A stretch of DNA of 64,000 nt. Origin: Micromonospora musae. GTDB taxonomy: Bacteria; Actinomycetota; Actinomycetes; Mycobacteriales; Micromonosporaceae. The stretch covers positions 186,001 through 250,000 of the forward strand of contig NZ_RAZT01000007.1 in the NCBI RefSeq assembly GCF_003626635.1. Reading direction: 5' to 3'. This document shows positions 49,730 to 57,581 of the stretch, piece by piece (positions within the stretch are counted from its first letter, which is position 1; each line of letters begins with the position of its first letter). A model generated the notes under the pieces. That model was given only the letters and a program-made list of their open reading frames with translations. It was not told the origin of the DNA and searched no databases. The position numbers and the translations under genes are program-made.

Positions 49730-50116
49730 GTGCCTACGGGTCGAGTGAAGTGGTACGACGCGGCCAAGGGATACGGTTTCGTCACCAGTGACGAGGGTGG
49801 CGACGTGTTCCTGCCGAAGGGCGCGCTACCGGCGGGTGTCACCGACCTCAAGGGTGGTCAGCGGGTCGACTTCAGCGTGGTCGACAGCCGGCGCGGCGCG
49901 CAGGCCATGGGGGTCAAGCTGCTGGACGCCCCGCCGTCGATTTCCGAGCTGCGCCGCCGGCCGGCGGAGGAGCTGCACGGGCTCGTCGAGGACATGATCA
50001 AGGTGCTGGAGGCGAAGGTCCAGCCGGATCTGCGCCGGGGCCGGTTCCCGGACCGGAAGACCGCGCAGAAGATCGCTCAGCTGGTCCACGCGGTGGCGAA
50101 CGAGCTGGAGGTCTGA
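49730..50116 (+). CDS. Cold-shock-domain protein with C-terminal extension (CspB-like)
   Basis: A 128-residue single-strand nucleic-acid binding protein. The cold-shock domain covers residues 1-66, with RNP1 KGYGFVTSD and RNP2 DVFLPKG, where the usual DVFVH has Leu-Pro. A helical extension follows (PAEELHGLVEDMIKVLEAKV, RKTAQKIAQLVHAVANELEV). This architecture matches mycobacterial CspB (Rv0871) rather than short CspA. GTG 49730 with GGGGATC upstream. Its final 40 bp are antisense to the 3' end of mqnD. Confidence 0.9.
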   Translation: MPTGRVKWYDAAKGYGFVTSDEGGDVFLPKGALPAGVTDLKGGQRVDFSVVDSRRGAQAMGVKLLDAPPSISELRRRPAEELHGLVEDMIKVLEAKVQPDLRRGRFPDRKTAQKIAQLVHAVANELEV

Positions 50117-50907
50117 GGGACCAGCCCGGCGGCGGCGGCCCGGCCGAGCAGCGCGTCCACCGCGGCGAATCCCGCCTCGCCCAGGTCGGCGGAGAACTCG
50201 TTGACGTAGAGACCGATGTGCCGGTCCACCACGTCGAGCTCCATCTCCTGGGCGTGCGAGAGCACGTAGTCGCGGCTGGCGGCCGGGTCGGCCCAGGCCA
50301 TCCGCACGGACTCCCGGATCCAGCCGGCGGCGGCCTCCGGGTCGACCGCGCCGCGCCGGGCCAGGATCGCGCCGAGTGGAATGGGGAGGCCGGTGTCGGC
50401 CTCCCACCACTCGCCGAGGTCGACCAGCGAGGTCAGGCCGTGCCGGTGGTAGGTGAACCGCGCCTCGTGGATGACCAGGCCGGCGTCGTACCGGCCGGCG
50501 GCCACGCCGGGCATGATCTCGTGGAACGGAACCACCTCGATGCGCGCCGGTGGGCGATCGGCCGCCCAGAGCCGGAACAGCAGGTACGCGGTGGTGCGGT
50601 CGCCGGGCACCGCCACGGTCGCGCCCGACAGGTCGTTGCGGTCGCCGCGGGTGAGCACCAGGGGGCCGCAGCCGCGGCCGAGCGCACCGCCGCAGGGCAG
50701 CAGATGGTACTTGTCCAGCAGCCACGGCAGCGCCGCGTAGCTCACCTTCACCAGGTCGAACTCGCCGCGCTCGGCAGCGGTGTTGGTGACGTCCACGTCG
50801 GCGAAGGTCACCTCGACCGGCGGAGCGCCGGCGACCTGGCCGTGCACCAGGGCGTGGAAGATGAAGGTGTCGTTGGGGCAGGGCGAGAATGCCAACGAGA
50901 GCGCCAC
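50077..50907 (-). CDS. mqnD: 1,4-dihydroxy-6-naphthoate synthase (MqnD)
   Basis: A 276-residue enzyme of the futalosine route to menaquinone. It converts cyclic dehypoxanthinyl futalosine to 1,4-dihydroxy-6-naphthoate. LAFSPCPNDTFIFHALVHG is the family's N-terminal signature. DVDVTNTAAERGEFDLVKVS and GLVIHEARFTYHRHGL, with the substrate-binding His, are also conserved. The periplasmic-binding-protein-like two-lobe fold fits its length. ATG 50907. The 3' end overlaps the cold-shock gene on the other strand. Confidence 0.92.
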   Translation of the reverse strand: MALSLAFSPCPNDTFIFHALVHGQVAGAPPVEVTFADVDVTNTAAERGEFDLVKVSYAALPWLLDKYHLLPCGGALGRGCGPLVLTRGDRNDLSGATVAVPGDRTTAYLLFRLWAADRPPARIEVVPFHEIMPGVAAGRYDAGLVIHEARFTYHRHGLTSLVDLGEWWEADTGLPIPLGAILARRGAVDPEAAAGWIRESVRMAWADPAASRDYVLSHAQEMELDVVDRHIGLYVNEFSADLGEAGFAAVDALLGRAAAAGLVPQTSSSFATAWTS

Positions 50908-51160
50908 GACCCCACCGTAGCCCCGTGCCGTGACGACCGTCTGAACCGGCCCCTGTGGTGTGACGCGCCGCTACCTCGGTCCCGGGTGCGCGACCTGGAC
51001 CACGGTTCTCCCCCCGAGCGGATCGGCTCTCCCCCGAGCGGATCGGGGCGGAGTCGGCAAGCGTATGTGGTGCGTGCAGCCTTTGGAACTGATGTCGTAG
51101 GCGATTCGAGCGCAGCGCGGCAGGTGCGTAGGTGGCCGGTGGGTGGTCGATGCCGCCGCG
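50908..51160. other. Upstream region of mqnD with short direct repeat
   Basis: Non-coding. It carries two 16-bp copies of CCCCCGAGCGGATCGG with 20-bp spacing (51011-51026 and 51031-51046). No operator consensus was recognised. The region continues into the 30-bp tandem repeats. Confidence 0.45.
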
Positions 51161-51280
51161 CATCCGGTGACCCGCACCGTGATGACCCCGCATCCGGTGG
51201 CCCGCATCGTGCTGACCCCGCATCCGGTGGCCCGCATCGTGCTGACCCCGCATCCGGTGGCCCGCATCGTGCTGACCCGC
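51161..51280. repeat. Four 30-bp tandem repeats plus degenerate tail
   Basis: Units start at 51161, 51191, 51221 and 51251, with consensus CATCCGGTGGCCCGCATCGT then GCTGACCCCG. The second and third are identical, the fourth differs only at its end and the first at a few positions. A degenerate tail to 51360 repeats CATCGTGCTGGCTCGCG-like blocks. It lies between the divergent mqnD and XRE-GNAT genes, with no convincing frame. Confidence 0.85.
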
Positions 51281-51423
51281 GCATCGTGCCGGCTCGCGTA
51301 TCGGTGCTGGCTCGCGCGTCGTGCTGACCCCGGCATCGTGCTGGCTCGCGCATCGTGATGACGTGGGTGGCTCAGCTCTAAAGCGTCGGCGGACCATGGG
51401 TTGGCCCCCGGTGCGTCCGTCGT

Positions 51424-51474
51424 CTGTCCACCGCTCCATGAGTTTCCACCGGGTTATCCACAAGGTTGTCCACA
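51424..51474 (+). promoter_or_regulatory. Cluster of DnaA-box-like sequences
   Basis: CTGTCCACC (51424-51432), GTTTCCACC (51442-51450), TTATCCACA (51454-51462) and TTGTCCACA (51466-51474) lie in one orientation, spaced 18, 12 and 12 bp. TTATCCACA is the consensus DnaA box and TTGTCCACA the common actinobacterial form. TTGATAA (51490-51496) follows. No dnaA/dnaN genes are near, so this is not the main origin; it could be a DnaA titration or regulatory site. Confidence 0.5.
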
Positions 51475-51524
51475 GGTCCGCGACGGGTGTTGATAACCGC
51501 GCCGCCGGTGTCGAGCATCGATCC

Positions 51525-52385
51525 GTGGGCGAATCGGTGGACGCGGTCGAGCGCAGGGCCGCCGAGCAGGGCACGGCGGTCGAGCTGGGCAGGACGCTGC
51601 GGGCCCTGCGCCGTAGGGCGGATCTGAGCCAACGGGAGCTGGCCGAGCGATCGGGCGTACCGCAGGCGACCTTGGCGCGCATCGAGTCCGGCCGGACGCG
51701 AGACCCGAGGTTCCGCACGGTCGAGCGCCTGGTGCGGGCCGCAGGTGGCGACCTCGCGATCGGAGCACCCGCCGGAGAGGTGTTGCCGGCGCCGGAAGTG
51801 CCGCACGACGAGATGCGGGACGAGGCGGGGCGGCGCTACCCGGCCCATCTGGACGTGTGGGAGGTCCGTGAGCCACGCGACTGGCCGGGAGCCTGGTGGG
51901 CCGACTGGTACAAGCTGCCACCGGAGCGGTACCCCTTGCCCCTCCCGCCGGCGACCTACGAGCGGAACCGGCGCTACCGCGACAACCGGCGGCGGCGCGA
52001 GGCGGTGCGGCGGACTGTGCGGTTACGCCGGGTGACCGGCGCGGACGTGCCGCACACCGGCTGGCGGTTCGTCGCCGAGCTGCCGGACGGCGAACTCGTC
52101 GGCGAGCTGCGGGCCCACGAGCGGGACCCGCACCTGAGGTACGGGCAGGGGCTCGCGCACGAGCGGGAGGTGGTGCTCGACGGGATCCTGGTGGCGTACG
52201 ACTACCGCCGTCTGGGCATCGGGCGGCAACTGGTCGAGGCGCTCGTCGCCGGAATGCGTGAGCGGGAGATCGTCAGCGCGTACGCGATCGCCGACGGCCC
52301 GGGCATCGACCTGCTGCTGGCGTGCGGATTCCGGTTCGAGGCGAGCCGGCCGGCGGCGCTACGGCTCGACCGGCCCCGACGTTGA
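51525..52385 (+). CDS. XRE-type HTH domain fused to GNAT acetyltransferase
   Basis: A 286-residue fusion. Residues about 20-80 form a Cro/C1-type DNA-binding domain (LRALRRRADLSQRELAERSG, VPQATLARIESGR). A middle segment (PAHLDVWEVREPRDWPGAWW) is Arg/Trp/Pro-rich. A C-terminal GNAT-like domain (VVLDGILVAYDYRRLGIGRQ, continuing LVEALVAG) holds the acetyl-CoA loop RRLGIG. It may be a regulator with an acetyl-transfer or ligand-sensing part. GTG 51525 is chosen because the upstream frame covers the DnaA-box cluster; ATG 51438 is possible. Confidence 0.75.
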   Translation: MGESVDAVERRAAEQGTAVELGRTLRALRRRADLSQRELAERSGVPQATLARIESGRTRDPRFRTVERLVRAAGGDLAIGAPAGEVLPAPEVPHDEMRDEAGRRYPAHLDVWEVREPRDWPGAWWADWYKLPPERYPLPLPPATYERNRRYRDNRRRREAVRRTVRLRRVTGADVPHTGWRFVAELPDGELVGELRAHERDPHLRYGQGLAHEREVVLDGILVAYDYRRLGIGRQLVEALVAGMREREIVSAYAIADGPGIDLLLACGFRFEASRPAALRLDRPRR

Positions 52386-52410
52386 CGTCCCGCCCACCGT
52401 CGCGCTCAGC

Positions 52411-53061
52411 TCAGCTCAGGGCGGGGGCGGCCTCGGTCAGGGCGGCGAGCGCCTCGCGCATCCGCCAGGCCGCGCGGTCGCGGGGGCCGACCGGGTTGGA
52501 GATCGTCCGCAGCTCGCCGAAGGGGAGACCGGCCTGCGCGGCGGCCATCGCCACGCCGTACCCCTCCATCGCCTCGGCCACCGCCTCCGGGTGGCGTCGG
52601 GCGAGCAGTTCGGTGCTCGACGCGGTGCCGGTCACCGTGTTCACGGTGAGGACCGGCCCGACCGTGGCGTCCGGCAGGGCGGCCCGGAGCGCGGCCAGCA
52701 GCTCCCGGTCCGCGGGGACGGTGCTTCCGCCGCCCAGCAGCGCCGGGGGCATGCCCAGCTCGTCGATCGGGAGGAAACCCTCCGGGGTCTCGGCGCCGAG
52801 ATCGGCGGCGATGCTCGCGGTGCCCAGCACGGTGCCGCCAACCGGGACCCGACCGACGAAGCCGCCGCCGACTCCGGCGCTGACGACCGCGCGGTACGGC
52901 TGCCCGGCCGCCTCGGCCAGCGCCAGCGCCCGGGCCGTGGCCGCCGCGGCGACGGCGGGCCCCACGCCCGCCGGCAGCACGGTCACCGTCGGGTCGATGA
53001 GGCCCGCCCGGATCGCCTCCGCCTCGGCGGGTACGGCGGTGACCACCAGCAGCCCGCTCAC
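52411..53061 (-). CDS. mqnB: Futalosine hydrolase (MqnB)
   Basis: A 216-residue nucleosidase of the MTA/SAH family. It removes hypoxanthine from futalosine, the step before cyclisation in the futalosine menaquinone route. LLVVTAVPAEAEAIRAGL is the N-terminus. VVSAGVGGGFVGRVPVGGTV is the purine/ribose-binding loop, and EAMEGYGVAMAAAQAGLPFG contains the catalytic Glu and ribose-binding Met-Glu. RTISNPVGPRD supplies the catalytic Asp region. GTG 53061 overlaps the MFS stop as GTGA, so it is coupled to it. With mqnD 1.5 kb away, two steps of the pathway are in the window. Confidence 0.9.
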   Translation of the reverse strand: MSGLLVVTAVPAEAEAIRAGLIDPTVTVLPAGVGPAVAAAATARALALAEAAGQPYRAVVSAGVGGGFVGRVPVGGTVLGTASIAADLGAETPEGFLPIDELGMPPALLGGGSTVPADRELLAALRAALPDATVGPVLTVNTVTGTASSTELLARRHPEAVAEAMEGYGVAMAAAQAGLPFGELRTISNPVGPRDRAAWRMREALAALTEAAPALS

Positions 53062-54689
53062 GACACCGGTCCGCGTGGTTCCTGGCGGCTCTCCTCGTCG
53101 CTGCCACCCGGCCCGGCGACGGACGGGGAGGGGCGGTAGATGTGGTAGCCGGGCGGGGCGGTGGGACCGGGCTCGTAACCCGCGCTCTCCTGCGGTGCCG
53201 GCGCGGGTGAGGTGGGGCGCGGATCGTCGGTCTCCGCGGCCGGCCGCGCCGTCGGCTGCTCCGCCGGCTCCTCCGTCTCGGTCAGCTCGTCGTCGCCGAG
53301 CGGGCGACCGACCAGGCGTTCGCCACGGAGCCGGCCGGCGACCAGTACGCCCCGGATCGCGGCGACCACGCCCACGGCGCCGGCGACCGCGATGCCGATC
53401 CGACCGTCGAAGGGGACCAGTCCGAGCCCGCCACCGGCGACGAACGCGATCATCAGCACCGTCTCGGAGTGGGCGAAGGAGCTGGCCCGCAGCCGCTCCG
53501 GGATCCGTTCCTGGATCGACGCGTCGACGGCGAGCTTGGCGATGCCGCTGAAGAGGGAGGCGACCAGGCAGAAGAGGGCGACCATGGGGAGCGAGAACTT
53601 CACCACGGCGAGCACCGAGACCCCGGCCACGATGATCATGCTGCTGGACTGGATGGCGGTCGGCCGGTGGATGCGCAGCCGGGTGCCGATCGCGGTGGCC
53701 AGGAAGGTTCCCACGACCAGGGCGCCACCGACCAGGCCGAGGGCGGCCTCGTCGGTGAGGTCGCGACCGAACGCGACCGTCGTCAGGTCGCCCTTCTTGA
53801 TGGCGAAGGCGAGGAAGAGCAGCAGGAACCCGTAGACCCCGCGCAGCGTGGCCGCGCCGATCAGGGTGGCGATCACCAGCCGGCCGGCGGGGTTGCCCCG
53901 GCCCAGCGGGCGGTCCGCGGGCCGGCGGCGGCGCAGCAGCGCCCGCAGCGGACGGGGCACCCGTTCCGGCGGCTCCGAGTCGGCCTTCGGCGGCAGCCGT
54001 AGCGAGATCACCATGCCGATCAGGAAGATCACCGAAGCGACCCGCAGCGGCCACTGCGGCCCGAACCAGAACGCGGCCAGTCCGATCGGCGCGACCAGGC
54101 CACCGGCGATCGTGCCGTAGACGCTGGCCCGCGCCCCGACCTGGGACAGGCCCAGCCCCTCCGGCAGCAGTCTCGGCACCGCCGCCGAACGCGCGACCCC
54201 GTACGCCCGGGAGAGCGCCAGCACCCCGAAGGCCGCCGGATAGAGCCCGAGACCGTGGATGTGGTCGCTGATCATCCAGGCCAGGAAGGCGCGGCCGAGC
54301 ATGGTGGTGGCCAGCGCGTACCGGCGGCCGTGGCGGAAGTGGTCGAGCAGCGGCCCGACCACGGGGGCGAGCATCGCGAACGGCACCATGGTGATCAGCA
54401 GGTAGAGCGCCACCTTGCTGCGCGCCTCGCCCAACGGGACGTTGAAGAAGATCGTGCCCGCCAGGCCGATGGCGATCAGGGTGTCCCCGGCGCAGGAGAG
54501 CGCGTGCAGGTCGAAGAGGCGGACCATGCCGGTCTCGCCACCCGCGCCCCGTGCCCGGGCCCGACCTGCGCTCCGGGTCACCCAGCGTCCGCTGCCGATC
54601 GAACCGCGCAGCATCAGCCGGGCGAAGCGGATGCCGGTGCCGACGGTCCGCCCGAGGACGGACCGCTCAGGGCGGGATGACGGCGGCAT
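53058..54689 (-). CDS. MFS transporter coupled to futalosine hydrolase
   Basis: A 543-residue permease with 12 predicted helices from about residue 60. LLDHFRHGRRYALATTMLGR is the loop 2-3 region, and GLSQVGARASVYGTIAGGLV, then AP, lies in the antiporter-type segment. The N-terminal 50 residues are basic, and the C-terminal 100 residues Pro/Glu/Thr-rich and cytosolic. ATG 54689 is preferred over upstream starts that lack spacing to a ribosome-binding site. Stop overlaps the mqnB start. An orthologue (Rv0876c-like) accompanies the same neighbours in mycobacteria, as I recall. Substrate unknown. Confidence 0.85.
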   Translation of the reverse strand: MPPSSRPERSVLGRTVGTGIRFARLMLRGSIGSGRWVTRSAGRARARGAGGETGMVRLFDLHALSCAGDTLIAIGLAGTIFFNVPLGEARSKVALYLLITMVPFAMLAPVVGPLLDHFRHGRRYALATTMLGRAFLAWMISDHIHGLGLYPAAFGVLALSRAYGVARSAAVPRLLPEGLGLSQVGARASVYGTIAGGLVAPIGLAAFWFGPQWPLRVASVIFLIGMVISLRLPPKADSEPPERVPRPLRALLRRRRPADRPLGRGNPAGRLVIATLIGAATLRGVYGFLLLFLAFAIKKGDLTTVAFGRDLTDEAALGLVGGALVVGTFLATAIGTRLRIHRPTAIQSSSMIIVAGVSVLAVVKFSLPMVALFCLVASLFSGIAKLAVDASIQERIPERLRASSFAHSETVLMIAFVAGGGLGLVPFDGRIGIAVAGAVGVVAAIRGVLVAGRLRGERLVGRPLGDDELTETEEPAEQPTARPAAETDDPRPTSPAPAPQESAGYEPGPTAPPGYHIYRPSPSVAGPGGSDEESRQEPRGPVS

Positions 54690-54775
54690 GTGCACCATCC
54701 TCGCCCATCGGATCCGGGTGTGCCGCACCAGTTCGGGAGAACGGTCGGGGAGTCCCCGTCGCCGGTGACGTAAGC

Positions 54776-55615
54776 ATGGGGAACAATGGTCGGGTGACCA
54801 GGCCCGCCTCCACCCGTGCCGCCCGTCTCGACCAGGTCTGCGCCGCCGCCGTCGAGGTGGCCCGCGCCGGCATCACCGAGGTGGACGCCTCCGACGTCGG
54901 TGAGCATCTACAGGCTGTCGCCGAGGGCGAACGGCTTGTCACGCACTACTTCGAGTGCCGGCTGGCCGGCTACTGCGGCTGGCGCTGGGCGGTCACCGTC
55001 ACCCGGGTGCCGCGCAGCCGCAACGTGACGATCTGCGAGACGGTGCTGCTGCCCGGCACGGACGCGCTGCTCGCGCCCGGCTGGCTGCCCTGGCAGGAGC
55101 GGCTCAAGCCGGGCGACCTGGGCCCGGGCGACCTGCTGCCCACCCCGCCCGACGACGAGCGGCTCGCCCCCGGTTACCTGCTCTCCGACGACCCGGCGGT
55201 CGAGGAGACGGCCTGGGAGCTCGGCCAGGGCCGGGCCCGGGTCTTCTCCCGTGAGGGGCGCGCCGAGGCGGCCCAGCGTTGGTACGACGGGGACCACGGC
55301 CCCTCCGCGCCGATCTCCACGTCCGCCCCGGCGGCTGCCCGCTGCGGCACCTGCGGCTTCTACCTGCCGCTCGCCGGCCAGCTCCGGCAGGCCTTCGGCG
55401 CCTGCGGCAACTTCTACGCGCCGGACGACGGCCGGGTGGTGAGCGTCGATCACGGTTGCGGCGCGCACTCGGAGACGCTCATCGAGGCGGCCGAGACCTC
55501 CGTCGACGAGATGCCGACCGTCTACGACGACAGCGCGGTGGAGGCGGTCGCGGTCAGCCGCGCGCCCGGGTCGGTCGAGGGGGCCGAGCCGGCGGAGCCG
55601 TACGGCCACTCCTGA
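54776..55615 (+). CDS. DUF3027 family protein
   Basis: A 279-residue actinobacterial protein of unknown biochemical role. TRAARLDQVCAAAVEVARAG and YFECRLAGYCGWRWAVTVTR are its conserved start. A four-Cys arrangement, RCGTCGFYLPLAGQLRQAFG with a further ACGNFYAP and HGCGAHS, could bind zinc. ATG 54776 is used; GTG 54794 is an alternative and neither has a clear Shine-Dalgarno. Divergent from the MFS/mqnB pair. Confidence 0.85.
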   Translation: MGNNGRVTRPASTRAARLDQVCAAAVEVARAGITEVDASDVGEHLQAVAEGERLVTHYFECRLAGYCGWRWAVTVTRVPRSRNVTICETVLLPGTDALLAPGWLPWQERLKPGDLGPGDLLPTPPDDERLAPGYLLSDDPAVEETAWELGQGRARVFSREGRAEAAQRWYDGDHGPSAPISTSAPAAARCGTCGFYLPLAGQLRQAFGACGNFYAPDDGRVVSVDHGCGAHSETLIEAAETSVDEMPTVYDDSAVEAVAVSRAPGSVEGAEPAEPYGHS

Positions 55616-55620
55616 GTAAA

Positions 55621-55639
55621 CGCCCCGGTCAGCGGGGCG
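55621..55639. terminator. Short convergent hairpin
   Basis: CGCCCC (55621-55626) and GGGGCG (55634-55639) between the DUF3027 gene and the convergent DUF2530 gene. Confidence 0.45.
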
Positions 55640-55643
55640 CGGT

Positions 55644-55895
55644 TCAGCGGGGGGCGGCGCGACGGCGGCGACGGTTCGCGTCGTGCCGGAGCATCACGGC
55701 GAGGCCGGGAAGGCCCCAGAGGAACCCCGCCAGGCTGATCCAGAGCCAGTTCTCGTGCCCGTGCTCGGTCAGCCAGCCACGGAAGAAGAGCAGTAGCACC
55801 AGGCCGACTACCGCCCAGCCGGCCATCCCGGCGAGGGCGAACGGCACCATCGGCGGATCGAGTGGCTCGGGCCGCGGCGGCTGCTGGTTCGGCAC
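55644..55895 (-). CDS. DUF2530 small membrane protein
   Basis: An 83-residue protein with a Pro-rich start (MPNQQPPRPEPLDPPMVPFA) and two TM helices (LAGMAGWAVVGLVLLLFFRG and LWISLAGFLWGLPGLAVMLR), then a basic tail RHDANRRRRR. This is the usual DUF2530 architecture and occurs beside the same permease genes in other actinobacteria. GTG 55895; the longer frame is a shadow of the permease leader. Function unknown. Confidence 0.8.
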   Translation of the reverse strand: MPNQQPPRPEPLDPPMVPFALAGMAGWAVVGLVLLLFFRGWLTEHGHENWLWISLAGFLWGLPGLAVMLRHDANRRRRRAAPR

Positions 55896-55983
55896 GTCGC
55901 AAGCGTACGCGATCAACTTCCCTGCCAGCCCACTGATCTGGGACGATGCGCGCGACGACCCGAAGATCACCTGCGAGGACGTG

Positions 55984-57462
55984 ATGGCAGTACCGCCCCC
56001 CAAGAACGGCACACCACCCGATCCCGATTCGCCGCGCAACGGATTCGACCGGTACTTCGAGATCTCCGCCCGTGGCTCGACGTTGAGCCGGGAGGTCCGT
56101 GGTGGCCTGGCGACCTTCTTCACGATGGCCTACATCGTGGTGCTCAATCCACTGATCCTCGGCAGCGCCGCCGACGGTGACGGCAAGAAACTCGCGATCC
56201 CGGCGATCGCGGCCGCGACGGCCCTGGTCGCCGGCGTGATGACCATCCTGATGGGTGTGGTCGGCCGGTTCCCGCTGGCGCTCGCCGCGGGCCTCGGCGT
56301 CAACGCGCTGGTCGCGTTCGAGATCGCCCCGGAGATGACCTGGGCCGACGCCATGGGCCTCGTGCTGATCGAGGGTGTGATCATCGCGGTGCTGGTGCTG
56401 ACCGGGCTGCGTAGCGCCGTGTTCCGCGCGGTGCCCACCCAGCTGAAGACGGCGATCGGCGTCGGCATCGGGCTCTTCCTGACCATCATCGGGCTGGTCG
56501 ACGCCGGCTTCGTACGTCGGGTGCCCGACGTGGCCAACACCACCGTGCCGGTGGGGCTGGGGATCGGCGGCAAGCTGGTCAGCTGGCCGCTGCTCGTCTT
56601 CGTGGTGGGGCTGCTGCTGACGCTGGTGCTGGTGGTACGCCGGGTCCGGGGCGCGATCCTGATCGGAATTCTCGGCTCGACGGTGCTGGCGATCATCGTC
56701 GAGGCGATCGCGAACGTCGGCCCGTCGGTGGTCGACGGCAAGCCCAACCCGAAGGGCTGGTCGCTCAACGTTCCGGAGTTGCCGAAGACCATCGTGGACC
56801 TGCCGGACCTGTCGCTGCTCGGTCACTTCAACGTGCTCGACTCGTGGGGCCGGGCCGGCTGGCTGGTCGTGCTGATGTTCGTCTTCACGCTGCTGATCAC
56901 GGACTTCTTCGACACGATGGGCACGATGGTCGCGGTCGGCCAGGAGGGCGGGATGCTCGACGAGCGGGGCACCCCGCCGCGGGCCAAGGAGATCCTGCTG
57001 GTCGACTCGATCGCGGCGGCGGCGGGCGGTGCGGCGAGCACCTCCAGCAACACCTCGTACATCGAGAGCGCCGCGGGTGTGGCGGAGGGCGCCCGGACCG
57101 GTGTGGCGAACCTGGTCACCGGCGGGCTCTTCCTGCTGGCGATGTTCCTGGCGCCGCTGGTGGTGGTCGTGCCGTTCGAGGCGGCCTCGACCGCCCTGGT
57201 GGTGGTGGGCTTCCTGATGATGACCGCGGTGCGGACCATCGACTGGTCCGACTACGAGATCGCGATCCCGGCGTTCCTCACCATCGTGCTGATGCCCTTC
57301 ACCTACTCGATCTCCAACGGGATCGGGGCCGGTGTCATCACCTACGTACTGCTGAAGCTGGCCCGGGGCAAGGCGCGGGAGGTGCATCCGCTGATGTACG
57401 GGGTGGCCGCGCTCTTCGTCCTCTACTTCCTGCGCGGGCCGATCGAGTCCCTGGTGCTGTGA
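55984..57462 (+). CDS. NCS2-family purine permease (AzgA-like)
   Basis: A 492-residue nucleobase:cation symporter. The N-terminus RYFEISARGSTLSREVRGGL, then ATFFTMAYIVVLNPLIL, is typical of the AzgA/hypoxanthine-adenine-guanine branch. SNTSYIESAAGVAEGARTG is the conserved binding motif of that branch. About 12-14 helices. Probably imports adenine, guanine or hypoxanthine; it may recycle the hypoxanthine released by futalosine hydrolase, which is inference. ATG 55984 with GAGG upstream; GTG 55981 also possible. Confidence 0.9.
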   Translation: MAVPPPKNGTPPDPDSPRNGFDRYFEISARGSTLSREVRGGLATFFTMAYIVVLNPLILGSAADGDGKKLAIPAIAAATALVAGVMTILMGVVGRFPLALAAGLGVNALVAFEIAPEMTWADAMGLVLIEGVIIAVLVLTGLRSAVFRAVPTQLKTAIGVGIGLFLTIIGLVDAGFVRRVPDVANTTVPVGLGIGGKLVSWPLLVFVVGLLLTLVLVVRRVRGAILIGILGSTVLAIIVEAIANVGPSVVDGKPNPKGWSLNVPELPKTIVDLPDLSLLGHFNVLDSWGRAGWLVVLMFVFTLLITDFFDTMGTMVAVGQEGGMLDERGTPPRAKEILLVDSIAAAAGGAASTSSNTSYIESAAGVAEGARTGVANLVTGGLFLLAMFLAPLVVVVPFEAASTALVVVGFLMMTAVRTIDWSDYEIAIPAFLTIVLMPFTYSISNGIGAGVITYVLLKLARGKAREVHPLMYGVAALFVLYFLRGPIESLVL

Positions 57463-57468
57463 ACGCTC

Positions 57469-57512
57469 GTCCCGGGGCCGGTCGTCCGGCAGCGGAGGGC
57501 CGGCCCCGGGAC
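57469..57512 (+). terminator. Strong GC hairpin terminator
   Basis: GTCCCGGGGCCGG (57469-57481) and CCGGCCCCGGGAC (57500-57512), perfect 13-bp arms seven bases after the permease stop. Confidence 0.85.
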
Positions 57513-57549
57513 CGGCGATGTCCTCGTGAGCCTGGTCATATCAGATGTC

Positions 57550-57579
57550 GTTAGCCATGCTCATTAGTTAAGCTAACTA
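57550..57579. promoter_or_regulatory. Putative MarR operator overlapping the start region
   Basis: An AT-rich segment with two overlapping symmetries. GTTAGC (57550-57555) pairs with GCTAAC (57572-57577), and TAGTTA-AGC-TAACTA (57565-57579) is a perfect inverted repeat. It ends two bases before the GTG start of the MarR gene. TAAGCT (57569-57574) could be a -10 element for a leaderless transcript, so binding would block transcription and probably autoregulate. Confidence 0.65.
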
Positions 57580-57581
57580 TC

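Noticed and set aside
51161-51280. 30-bp repeats as a CRISPR array
   Set aside because: Repeats are contiguous with no unique spacers, and no cas genes are present.
51424-51474. Chromosomal replication origin
   Set aside because: Only four boxes, no dnaA, dnaN or gyrase genes nearby and no AT-rich unwinding region.
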